From Microbispora bryophytorum (GTDB lineage Bacteria > Actinomycetota > Actinomycetes > Streptosporangiales > Streptosporangiaceae), in contig NZ_VIRL01000001.1 in assembly GCF_006874465.1 (NCBI RefSeq), positions 186,001 to 250,000 of the forward strand: a DNA stretch of 64,000 nucleotides, in the 5' to 3' direction. The notes beneath the pieces are model-generated. The model searched no databases. It was given only the letters and a program-made list of their open reading frames with translations, and had not been told where the DNA came from. Shown piece by piece: positions 25,171 to 32,585 of the stretch (position 1 is the stretch's first letter; each line of letters opens with the position of its first letter). A program made the position numbers and the translations under genes.

Positions 25171-26262
25171 GTGAGCCCACGACGGGTCACTCTGGCGGAC
25201 GTCGCCAAGATCGCGGGCGTCTCGCCGACCACCGCGTCGCTCGTGCTGTCAGGACGCGGCCGGGAGCTGCGCATCTCTCAGGATGTCGAGCAGCGTGTCC
25301 TTAAGGCAGCGGCCGAGTTGCAGTACCGGCCAAACATCGTATCCGTAGGCCTGCGAACTGGGACAACGCGGACTATCGGCTTTGTTTCGGACACCGTAGC
25401 CACGTCGCGGCTCGCCGGAGACATGATCAAGGGAGCGCTCGAGGCCGCGCGGGAGCGCGGCTTCATGCTGTTCATCGGTGAGACCGAGGGGGACGCCGAA
25501 CTCGAGCGGCTCCTGCTGCAGGCCATGCACGACCGTCAGGTGGACGGGATCATCCTGGCCTCGATGTACACGAGAACCATCAAGGTGCCGAAGGGCATGG
25601 CGGCCGCCCCCGCGGTCCTGCTCAACGCGCTCCCCAAACAGCCGTCGGCGCTGCCCTCGGTCATCCCCGACGAGATCGAGGCCGGCCGCGTCGCCGCGAG
25701 GGCCCTGCTCGACGCCGGCCATCGCGAGGGCATCCACCTGATCGGCGCCGGCCCCGGACGGCGCAACGTCCCCGCCGGGGGAAGTGTCGCCGCCGTCGAA
25801 CGGCTCATCGGCATCCGCGAGGTGCTCGCCGAGGCGGGGGTCAAACTGGCGGGCGGCCACGTCTGCGCCGACTGGCAACCGGAGTACGGCCTCGCCGTGA
25901 CCCGGGAACTGCTGAAGAAGGAGCGCCCGCAGGCGTTGATCTGCTTCAACGACCGGGTCGCCCTGGGCGCCTACCAGGCACTCGACGACTTCGGGCTCAA
26001 GGTGCCCGCCGACGTCTCCGTCGTGTCCTTCGACGACCATCCCATCGCCGCGTGGATGCGTCCCCAGCTCACGACGGTGGCCCTCCCCCATTACGAGCTC
26101 GGCCGCAAGGCCGTCGACGTGCTGTTCACGGAGATCGGCCGTGACCGTGACGGCGACGGCGCGGAGGGCGCCGCCGGGAGGAGCAGTGGTGGGGAGGGCG
26201 CCGTGCATCGCGTGCCGATGCCCATCCGCCTCCGGGAGTCGGTCGCGTCGCGGGACGCCTGA
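25171..26262 (+). CDS. LacI-family repressor of the sugar operon
   Basis: A 363-aa regulator. The HTH and hinge are at the N terminus (VTLADVAKIAGVSPTTASLV) and the periplasmic-binding-like sensor domain follows (RTIGFVSDTVATSRLAGDMI; ICFNDRVALGAYQALDDFGL). GTG 25171 has CAGGAGG 9 nt upstream. It is divergent from the ABC/ROK/GH68 operon with an operator dyad between. The inducer is probably the transported fructoside or fructose. Confidence 0.92.
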   Translation: MSPRRVTLADVAKIAGVSPTTASLVLSGRGRELRISQDVEQRVLKAAAELQYRPNIVSVGLRTGTTRTIGFVSDTVATSRLAGDMIKGALEAARERGFMLFIGETEGDAELERLLLQAMHDRQVDGIILASMYTRTIKVPKGMAAAPAVLLNALPKQPSALPSVIPDEIEAGRVAARALLDAGHREGIHLIGAGPGRRNVPAGGSVAAVERLIGIREVLAEAGVKLAGGHVCADWQPEYGLAVTRELLKKERPQALICFNDRVALGAYQALDDFGLKVPADVSVVSFDDHPIAAWMRPQLTTVALPHYELGRKAVDVLFTEIGRDRDGDGAEGAAGRSSGGEGAVHRVPMPIRLRESVASRDA

Positions 26263-26392
26263 CCGGCACGCGCCGGAGCAGGCGGGCCGGTCGGGGGCCG
26301 GCGGGCGGCGGGCCGACCGTCACGGGGATGCCGTAGTCACCGAGGTCCGTGACGATCGGGGCGTCACGCGCGTACGGGCAGCGGGAACCGCC

Positions 26393-27007
26393 TCACGGCC
26401 GGATGCCTGCGGGGAACCCGGTCCACCGCAGGTCGGGCGGAAGGTGGCTCATGTCGTTGAACATCACGATCGTGGGCGGCAGGCCGTCGCGATACTCGAT
26501 CACCGTCAGCGCGGTGTTGGCGCTGTTCAACCCGAGCCACCGGGACGGCGGCGCGTCCAGTGCGTGCCGCACCAGCCACGCGATCGGATAGGCGTGCGTC
26601 ACCAGGACCTCGTGTGCGCCGGGCCGGGTCCCTTGTGTGCCAGGGTCGGAGACCTTCGCGAACCGGGCGATCAGCGCCTCGGCGAGCCGCCGCCCCGAGG
26701 CTGCCTCGGTGTCGTCGTAACCGTCGAAGAAGCCGGCCCAGGACGGGGGCGTCTCGGCCGCGCTGGGCACGTAGGGCACGTGGTCGACGAGTTCGGCGGC
26801 CTCGGCCACGGGCACGTCCGGGAGATGGCGGGCGAGTTCGTGCGCGCTCGCCGCGGCCCGTGGCAGCGGCGAGTGCCACACGGCGTCGACCGGTACGCCG
26901 GCGAGCCGTTCGCCCAGCAGGCCGGCCTGCCGGCGCCCGGCGTCGGTGAGCTCCCCGAACGCGTCGGCCGCGCCGTGGCGTGTGAGGTAGAGGTGTCGAG
27001 TTGTCAT
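26393..27007 (-). CDS. Histidine phosphatase family protein
   Basis: A 204-aa phosphoglycerate-mutase-like phosphatase: the catalytic RHG is at LYLTRHGAADAFGELTDAGR (His12 region) and the second His is in EVLVTHAYPIAWLVRHAL. The acid is probably in the SAAETPP segment. The substrate is unknown. ATG 27007 is the family-like start, though the ribosome-binding site is weak. It follows the PEP-utilising enzyme by about 100 bp on the same strand. Confidence 0.88.
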   Translation of the reverse strand: MTTRHLYLTRHGAADAFGELTDAGRRQAGLLGERLAGVPVDAVWHSPLPRAAASAHELARHLPDVPVAEAAELVDHVPYVPSAAETPPSWAGFFDGYDDTEAASGRRLAEALIARFAKVSDPGTQGTRPGAHEVLVTHAYPIAWLVRHALDAPPSRWLGLNSANTALTVIEYRDGLPPTIVMFNDMSHLPPDLRWTGFPAGIRP

Positions 27008-27111
27008 GCGTAGGCGGGGACGGGGCCCGCGCGGGCCGTTTCCCCTCTCCTTTCGATCCGTACGTGGCGGTTCGGCGGCGGGACGCTTCGCCCGCGAACG
27101 GAGGTGATCAG

Positions 27112-28371
27112 TCACGCGTTCGTCGCCGTGACGGTGCCGGAGGTGCCGTCGACGGTGACGACGGTGTCGTCGCGGAGCCTGCTCGTCACGTTCGGAACGC
27201 CGAGGACGGCGGGGATGGCGTGCTCTCGGGCGACGATCGCGGCGTGCGAGAGCACGCCTCCGGTTTCGGTGACGACGCCCGCGGCGATGCGTAGCAACGG
27301 CGTCCAGGCAGGGTCGGTGAAGGGGCAGACGAGGATGTCGCCGGGGCGCACGCGCGCGAAGTCGCCGGGACCACGGACGATCCTCGCGGTGCCGGTCACG
27401 GTCCCGTGGCTGCCCGGCGTTCCGGCGAAGGTGGCGGCCGGGACGTCGGAGGCGCCGGAAGGCGACGTCGGTGGTGGGGGTGCGGCGGTGACCGGCCGTG
27501 CTTGCAGAACCCAGGTGCGGCCGTCGGCGATCGCCCACTCGACGTCCTGCGGTCCGCCGAGCGCGGCGGCGATCTGTGCGCCCAGCGTGGCCAGCCGCGC
27601 GGCGGTCGCGTCGTCGAGTGCCGGCTGGTTCCGGGCGGCGGAGGGCACGTCGCGGACGACGAGCCGCGTGCCGCGCCGGTCAAGGCGCTTCTGTTTGTCC
27701 GCGACGGTGCGGGTGACCGACCCGTCCTCGGCGACGCGGTAGGCGTCAGGGGTGACCTTGCCCTCGACGACGCTGGGACCGAGGCCCCAGGACGCCTCGA
27801 TCCGGGTCGCGTCGTCTGGGTCCGCGGGCGTGAACATGACGCCGGATATCTCGGCGTCCAGATGGCGCTGGACGATGACGGCCATCAAAAGATCGTCCGG
27901 CGGTTGGCCGTCGCGGCCGGAGGCGGCCCGGTAGGCGGCCCGGTAGGCGATGGCACGCGGGGAGAACAGCGAGGCCCAGCAGGCACGCACGGCCTCGGCG
28001 ACCGCACTGACTCCGTGCACGGCGAGGAAGCTCTCGTGCTGACCGGCCGCCGACTCCTGACCGGTGTCCTCCCCGGCTGCCGATGATCTCACCGCCACGG
28101 GTGGGTCGCCGATGTCGTCGAGCGCGCGTCCCAGCGCATCGATGACGTCCGCGTGCACCGAGCGGGCCTCGATCGTCTGCCGCACCGCGTCGGCGTCGTC
28201 CGGCTCACCGGCGAATCGCCCGAGGTCCAGGTCGCGGGCAACGGCCAGGTAGGCGGCGAACGGGACGACGAAGCCGTCGGGAACCGGCAGACCCGCGCGG
28301 AGCAACGCGCCGAGTGCGCCGGCCTTGCCCCCGCAGGTATCGGCGACGGCCTCCACGAGAGGTACGATCAC
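27112..28371 (-). CDS. Half-length PEP/pyruvate-binding phosphotransferase-like protein
   Basis: A 419-aa protein with the PPDK-type ATP-grasp domain (GGKAGALGALLRAGLPVPDG; PPVAVRSSAAGEDTGQESAA; GPQDVEWAIADGRTWVLQAR) fused to the swivelling His domain (ETGGVLSHAAIVAREHAIPA, His in SHAA). The PEP-binding barrel of PPDK or PEP synthase, and the large drug-binding domain of rifampin phosphotransferase, are absent. It may phosphorylate a small substrate bound elsewhere or pair with another protein. It is divergent from a small DNA-binding protein across a 13-bp palindrome. Confidence 0.85.
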   Translation of the reverse strand: MIVPLVEAVADTCGGKAGALGALLRAGLPVPDGFVVPFAAYLAVARDLDLGRFAGEPDDADAVRQTIEARSVHADVIDALGRALDDIGDPPVAVRSSAAGEDTGQESAAGQHESFLAVHGVSAVAEAVRACWASLFSPRAIAYRAAYRAASGRDGQPPDDLLMAVIVQRHLDAEISGVMFTPADPDDATRIEASWGLGPSVVEGKVTPDAYRVAEDGSVTRTVADKQKRLDRRGTRLVVRDVPSAARNQPALDDATAARLATLGAQIAAALGGPQDVEWAIADGRTWVLQARPVTAAPPPPTSPSGASDVPAATFAGTPGSHGTVTGTARIVRGPGDFARVRPGDILVCPFTDPAWTPLLRIAAGVVTETGGVLSHAAIVAREHAIPAVLGVPNVTSRLRDDTVVTVDGTSGTVTATNA

Positions 28372-28398
28372 CCACTCCGCCCTTCAACAGAAGATTGA

Positions 28399-28411
28399 CA
28401 ACAATTTGTTG
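28399..28411 (+). promoter_or_regulatory. Palindrome between PEP enzyme and regulator genes
   Basis: CAACAA-T-TTGTTG is a perfect 6-1-6 palindrome in an AT-rich 59-bp divergent promoter region. TTGACA overlaps its left side. It is a likely binding site for one of the regulators encoded at 28431 and 28823. Confidence 0.65.
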
Positions 28412-28430
28412 ATTGTGCATTGTGAGAGCC

Positions 28431-28826
28431 ATGCAACGCAAGCACGAGATGGCTGACGGCGTGCACGCCGACCACGCCCAGGCACAGCGTGAGCGGGACG
28501 CACGCGACCGTCTTCTGGACCTGGGCGCGGACGAGCTCGACGCCCGCCCGTGGCGCCCCTCACCCGCCCCGCCGTCCGCGGTCGACCTTGTGCAGTTCGC
28601 CGTCTGGCGCAACGCCGACCTGGACCCGGAGGACGTTCTGAGCGCGCTCGCCCTCCTGCCCGCCGCACGAGCCGAGGTCGACGGACTCGAATCCGCCCTG
28701 CTGTTCATCGCCCGGAGCGCAGGACTGACCTGGGCGCAGATGGCGCACGTGATGGGGTTCAACTCCCCGCAGGCGTGCCAGCAGCACTACACCCGCCTGA
28801 CAGCGCGACAGGACGGCGGCTCGTGA
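28431..28826 (+). CDS. Small putative DNA-binding protein
   Basis: A 131-aa protein. The C-terminal GLTWAQMAHVMGFNSPQACQ, continuing QHYTRL, looks like a helix-turn-helix that reads a specific site; the N-terminal half is charged and helical. ATG 28431 is the best start. It overlaps the next gene (GTGA) and is divergent from the PEP-utilising enzyme, which it probably regulates. No family name can be given with confidence. Confidence 0.75.
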   Translation: MQRKHEMADGVHADHAQAQRERDARDRLLDLGADELDARPWRPSPAPPSAVDLVQFAVWRNADLDPEDVLSALALLPAARAEVDGLESALLFIARSAGLTWAQMAHVMGFNSPQACQQHYTRLTARQDGGS

Positions 28827-29458
28827 CGCGGGACTCCCCTCTCGGCCTCCTGGTGCTGCACGCCGTTCGTATCACCGGGTTCGCGGACACCGCGGTGATC
28901 GCTCGTCGGTACGGCCTCGACGCGTCCACGACGAAAGAGGTGCTGCTCGACGCCGAGGCACGTGGCTGGGTCGAGCACACGGCCTTCGCCGGCGACGGAG
29001 GCTGGTCGCTGACCGAACCGGGCCGGGCCGAGAACGAGCGCCTGCTCGCGGCCGAACTCACCCGCGCCGGCGCCGCCGACGAGGTCCGGGACGTCTACCG
29101 GGCGTTCCTCCCGCTGAACGCCCTCCTGTTGCAAGCCTGCACCGACTGGCAGCTGCGGCCCACCGCGGGCGATCGGCTCGCCGTCAACGACCACTCCGAT
29201 CCCACCTGGGACGCCGGTGTGCTCCATGAGCTCGCCTGCGTCGACCGGGCACTCACGCCGCTCGCGGACCGGCTCGGCCGCGTCCTCACGCGGTTCCGCG
29301 GATACGACACACGATTCACCACAGCCCTGGCGCGCGCCCGGGCCGGGGACGGCTCCTGGGTCGACCGCACCGGCGTGGACTCCTGCCATCGCGTCTGGTT
29401 CGAGCTCCACGAAGACCTCATCGCCACGCTCGGCCTCGACCGGCACGCGCAACCCTGA
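28823..29458 (+). CDS. MarR-like winged-helix protein with C-terminal helical domain
   Basis: A 211-aa protein. The first 80 residues read like a winged helix (GFADTAVIARRYGLDASTTK, then EVLLDAEARGWVEHTAFAGD and GWSLTEPGRAENERLLAAEL). The rest is helical (RAFLPLNALLLQACTDWQLR). It is translationally coupled to the preceding small DNA-binding gene. The pair probably acts together on the PEP-utilising enzyme gene; ligand unknown. A terminator-like hairpin follows. Confidence 0.75.
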   Translation: MTRDSPLGLLVLHAVRITGFADTAVIARRYGLDASTTKEVLLDAEARGWVEHTAFAGDGGWSLTEPGRAENERLLAAELTRAGAADEVRDVYRAFLPLNALLLQACTDWQLRPTAGDRLAVNDHSDPTWDAGVLHELACVDRALTPLADRLGRVLTRFRGYDTRFTTALARARAGDGSWVDRTGVDSCHRVWFELHEDLIATLGLDRHAQP

Positions 29459-29494
29459 GATCGTTCGCCGTAGCGATGCATCGGCGCCTCGTAA

Positions 29495-29527
29495 GACCTC
29501 CGAGCAGCGCGACGCCGCTCGGAGGTC
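29495..29527 (+). terminator. Hairpin after 28823 gene
   Basis: GACCTCCGAGC (29495-29505) pairs perfectly with GCTCGGAGGTC (29517-29527) around an 11-nt loop, 37 bp after the stop codon. It overlaps the start of the first msrA-end-like repeat. Confidence 0.75.
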
Positions 29528-29731
29528 GTCAGGCCCACGGGGCAGGAGACCGGACGAGCGGGCAGCAGCCCGGGAGCTGTTCACACAGTTCCTTGACCGC
29601 GTAGCGTCGCTGCCGTGAAACGTTCCACTCGCATCGTACGGTTCCGGTTCTGACGCACCCGCGGTCACTGCTGCGACTGCCCACCGCATTCAAACAGTGC
29701 TGGTGATAGCACCTCGTCTCAGGCATCCGCG
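29521..29731 (+). repeat. msrA-3'-end repeat, copy A (most decayed)
   Basis: Two separated pieces match the repeat in order and orientation: GGTCGTCAGGCCCACGGGGC (29523 on), and 29683-29731 with CAAACAGTGCTGGTGATAGC followed by TCTCAGGCAT, matching the TGCTGGTGATAGC...TTCAGGCAAT arm of other copies. About 130 bp of unrelated or diverged sequence lies between. It is the left-most copy and the weakest. Confidence 0.5.
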
Positions 29732-30141
29732 GCGCGGTCCGACCGGCCGGCCGGGATACGCGCCGTGATCTGCTCGTGGGCGTGCGGGCAGTCCGCGAAC
29801 CTGTGCGGGCAGGTGAGGGCGTGCTCGATCAGCTCCTTGGCCGCGTGCGCCTGTGCGATGCGCTGTTCCAGTTCGACGACGTGGCGGCGCAACAGGTCCC
29901 GGTGGTCCATCGGATCGGGAGCCGACAGCACGGCGCTCAACTCGCGCAATCCGAGACCGGCTTCCTTTCCCATCAGAATCAGCGCTACTCGCACCAGCGC
30001 GTCCGGTCCGTAGCGGCGCTGACCACCGGCACGCCGAGCGGGTTCGATCAGGCCCATGCTCTCCCAGTGCCGCAGCACATGCGTGGCCAGGCCGAACCGG
30101 TCCGCCAACTCTCCGATGGTCAGTTCCTCGCTTGACTTCAT
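29719..30141 (-). CDS. MerR-family regulator
   Basis: A 140-aa regulator: LTIGELADRFGLATHVLRHW, then ESMGLIEPARRAGGQRRYGP is the winged-helix MerR DNA-binding domain; a coiled-coil dimer helix follows and the C terminus has TCPHRFADCPHAHEQ, a Cys/His cluster that could bind metal. It is divergent by 28 bp from the metallo-beta-lactamase-fold gene at 30170, which it presumably controls. It is cargo of the first repeat-bounded block. Confidence 0.88.
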   Translation of the reverse strand: MKSSEELTIGELADRFGLATHVLRHWESMGLIEPARRAGGQRRYGPDALVRVALILMGKEAGLGLRELSAVLSAPDPMDHRDLLRRHVVELEQRIAQAHAAKELIEHALTCPHRFADCPHAHEQITARIPAGRSDRAADA

Positions 30142-30169
30142 GCGTACATTAACCGGCACCGTTGGCCGC

Positions 30170-30922
30170 ATGCTCAACCAAGCGATCGCCGTCACCCGCG
30201 TGGTCAACTCATGTGTGCTGCTGGAAATGGACGGCCACGCGGTGCTCACCGACCCGTGGTTCACCGAACGATGGTTCCTGCGCCGCGGCGAGCCACTCGG
30301 GCTGCGGGTCGCCGAGTTGCCGCCACTCGCCGCGATCGTCGTCACCAATCCGGCCACCAACCACTGGGACCTGCGCGGGCTGCGCGCGTTCCCCGGCAAG
30401 GACTCCACGCCGCTGTACGTGCCCACCGCGGGCATGGCCCGCCGGGCGAGGGCGCTGGGCTTCCGGCGCGTAGAGCAGGTGCGCTGGGGCGAGACGCGCG
30501 AGATCGCGCCCGAGCTGTCCATGCGGGTCGTGCCTGCTGGGCGGACCCTGGTGTGGCCCAACAACGCCTACGCGTTCAGCACGGCGGGTTCCCGGCTGTT
30601 CTTCGGCGGAGAGATCGCCGACGTCGCGCTCTTGGTGCGGTATCGCGCCGAGCATCCACCGGCGGACCTGGCCCTGCTGCCGGTGAACGGCCTGCGGCCG
30701 CTGCTCGGACCGCCGCTGGTGATGGGTCCCGCCCAGGCCGTGGCCGGGGCGTCCGTACTCGGCGCGAAGGTGCTGGTCCCGGTGCACGACGCCCACGGCC
30801 GCGATCCGCTCTCGGCGCTGTTCCGCACCACAGGCACCGCCTCAGACGCGATCACCCTGGCTGGAACGGATCTGACAGTGGTAAACCTGCCCACGGGCGA
30901 GCGCTGGGAGTCGGCACGATGA
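30170..30922 (+). CDS. Metallo-beta-lactamase-fold protein with degenerate metal site
   Basis: A 250-aa protein of the UlaG-like MBL branch (VNSCVLLEMDGHAVLTDPWF; LFFGGEIADVALLVRYRAEH). Where family members have THxHxDH, this one reads VTNPATNHWDL: two of the three His and the Asp of the HxHxDH motif are replaced by Asn, Ala and Asn. A later His pair (VHDAHG) remains. It may have lost hydrolase activity or bind metal differently. It overlaps the siderophore-interacting protein gene (ATGA) and is divergent from MerR. Confidence 0.8.
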   Translation: MLNQAIAVTRVVNSCVLLEMDGHAVLTDPWFTERWFLRRGEPLGLRVAELPPLAAIVVTNPATNHWDLRGLRAFPGKDSTPLYVPTAGMARRARALGFRRVEQVRWGETREIAPELSMRVVPAGRTLVWPNNAYAFSTAGSRLFFGGEIADVALLVRYRAEHPPADLALLPVNGLRPLLGPPLVMGPAQAVAGASVLGAKVLVPVHDAHGRDPLSALFRTTGTASDAITLAGTDLTVVNLPTGERWESAR

Positions 30923-31605
30923 GCATGTTCCTGTACGGAACCATCCAGGAGATCGAGCAGATCTCCACACGCATGCGCCGGGTCCGGATCACCGGCCCTG
31001 ATCTGTGCGACCTGACCTGGGTGCCAGGCATGCACACCCGTCTGCGCGTCGGCGACCCCCGCTCGCCCCGCTCGTGGCTGCGTGGATTACTCCGCACCTA
31101 CTCGATCTGGGACTACTCCCCCACCGGCCGCCTCGACCTGTGCATACTCGACCACTCGTCCGCCGGGCCCGGAGCGCAGTGGTCACGGCGGGTACGCGTC
31201 GGCGACCAGGCGGCTCTCACCCCGCCGGAAGGCAGGCTCGTCCTCCGCGAGGATGCGCGGTACCACCTGTTCGCCGGCGACGAGACCGCGACCGCCGCCT
31301 TCGGCGCGATGCTGCGCGCGTTGCCGCCGTCCGCGATCGCCCATGGCGCGATCTCGGTCGAAGACCCCGGCGACCGTCTCCCACTGGAACATGCGGATCG
31401 CCTCACCTGGAGGTGTCGGCCGACCGATCTCGCCGACGTGGTCCGCTCCCTGGAGCTCCCAGATACGCCGGGCGTCGCTTACCTCGCCGGAGAGGCCCGT
31501 AGTTGCCAGGCCGTGCGTGCTCACCTCGTCCGGGAACGCGGCTGGCCCCGTAAAGCCGTCGTCGTGAAACCGTTCTGGACTCCCGGACGGCGTGGCATGG
31601 ACTGA
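30919..31605 (+). CDS. Siderophore-interacting FAD reductase (SIP family)
   Basis: A 228-aa flavoprotein. FAD-binding residues are in LRTYSIWDYSPTGRLDLCIL; the HSSAGPGAQWSRRVRVGDQA segment and the C-terminal NAD(P)H domain (RYHLFAGDETATAAFGAMLR; VAYLAGEARSCQAVRAHLVR) are typical of ViuB/FscN-like ferric-siderophore reductases. The start ATG 30919 overlaps the preceding stop. Together with MerR and the MBL-fold protein it forms a compact cargo set, possibly for metal or siderophore handling (inference). Confidence 0.88.
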   Translation: MSMFLYGTIQEIEQISTRMRRVRITGPDLCDLTWVPGMHTRLRVGDPRSPRSWLRGLLRTYSIWDYSPTGRLDLCILDHSSAGPGAQWSRRVRVGDQAALTPPEGRLVLREDARYHLFAGDETATAAFGAMLRALPPSAIAHGAISVEDPGDRLPLEHADRLTWRCRPTDLADVVRSLELPDTPGVAYLAGEARSCQAVRAHLVRERGWPRKAVVVKPFWTPGRRGMD

Positions 31606-31650
31606 CGCCCCGCAACGCCCGCCCTTCGGATGAGGGCGGGCTCGTACGAG

Positions 31651-31776
31651 TCAGGCGTCGCCGGCGGTCAGGCCCCCGGAGCAGGAGCCGCCGATGCCGC
31701 CGAAATTGTTCGGCACCTTGAAAAGGGTTGCTGGTGGTAGCGGCGCACTTGGGGCAACAATTCGCGGGCTAGCGTG
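31651..31776 (+). repeat. msrA-3'-end repeat, copy B
   Basis: Starts with a stop-codon complement and reads, on the minus strand, as an MsrA C terminus ending GLTAGDA with indels. TTCGGCACCTTGAAAAGG, then TTGCTGGTGGTAGC, are the core; GGGGCAACAATTCGCGGGC then TAGCGTG is the non-msrA arm. Right of the arm, 31777-31806 resembles the 5' part of the antitoxin gene at 53771 (GCTCAACTCGGCAGCTTC). Confidence 0.85.
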
Positions 31777-31856
31777 CCTTGTCACGCTCAACTCGGCAGC
31801 TTCCTCACGCCATGGATACTCAGCGAACTCAAGCCGACCTTCGAGACCGGCATCGC

Positions 31857-32354
31857 TCAGGCCGGTGGCCGATCGCCTTCCAGCTCATGCACCTTCCAGT
31901 CCATGAGCACCTTCATGGGTCCGGCGGGGACGGCGTCTTTTTCCTCCCTATCAGCCAGAAGGACGGTGTCGACGGCCAATAGAGCACCCCGGTGGAGTTT
32001 TCCGGCCTCGTTGTCCAGATCCGTCAGCATCTTGGTGATGGATATGTTCCGCCAGCGTCCCCTCTGCAAATAGGCGTGTAATAGCTTTCCGAGCTCTTCT
32101 TCGGGAGTACCCCGAGGCCCCTCCTTCGCTGCCGTCGCCGCGCCGTCAAGGTAGTTCAGGATGGCGGCTCGGGTTTCGGCAGTTGCTTCTGCCGCCCTCT
32201 CCGATGCCTCTCTGGCGGCCGCGGAAGCAGAGCGCGCTTCCTCGACGGCCTGCAGCGTTTGTCTTGTGAGTTTCGTCTGCCAGGTGAACCATGATCGAAT
32301 CCGCACCCACATTGTGGCGGCGGACTCCTCCTCACTCCCGGTGTAGGTCGCCAT
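31857..32354 (-). CDS. Hypothetical protein with central coiled coil
   Basis: A 165-aa protein of no recognised family. Residues about 30-75 are an Ala/Glu-rich helix (QAVEEARSASAAAREASERA, then AEATAETRAAILNYL) likely to be a coiled coil; the rest is mixed helical with LGKLLHAYLQRGRWRNISIT. ATG 32354 has GAGGGG. A 17-bp perfect palindrome lies just upstream. It sits between a repeat copy and the serine recombinase, so it may be a function of the mobile element itself. Confidence 0.65.
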   Translation of the reverse strand: MATYTGSEEESAATMWVRIRSWFTWQTKLTRQTLQAVEEARSASAAAREASERAAEATAETRAAILNYLDGAATAAKEGPRGTPEEELGKLLHAYLQRGRWRNISITKMLTDLDNEAGKLHRGALLAVDTVLLADREEKDAVPAGPMKVLMDWKVHELEGDRPPA

Positions 32355-32371
32355 ACGTCCCCTCGCCTTGA

Positions 32372-32388
32372 TGATGTGTGACACATCA
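32372..32388 (+). promoter_or_regulatory. 17-bp perfect palindrome
   Basis: TGATGTGTGACACATCA (8-1-8, perfect) lies 18 bp before the hypothetical gene read on the minus strand, and about 200 bp before the serine recombinase. It is a possible operator for the element's genes. A weaker stem GGTAGG/CCTACC (32543-32565) precedes the recombinase. Confidence 0.55.
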
Positions 32389-32585
32389 CCCGAAACGTAT
32401 GAAAAGGGAAGAGAAACAGCCAGGCACGGTTACCTGACTGTCTGGAAAGCGGCCCATGACGAAGAAGGCCACACTGGCAACTTCCAAGCCAAGCCTCGTC
32501 CACAGGGGTACGGTTCGGGCTCCGCCGGCGGTGAGACTATGGGGTAGGAGATGCCGGTGCCTACCAGGGTGTAACTATGTGACCC

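Noticed and set aside
27112..28371. Rifampin phosphotransferase
   Set aside because: Length is half and the drug-binding domain is missing; no rifamycin-associated element was seen upstream.
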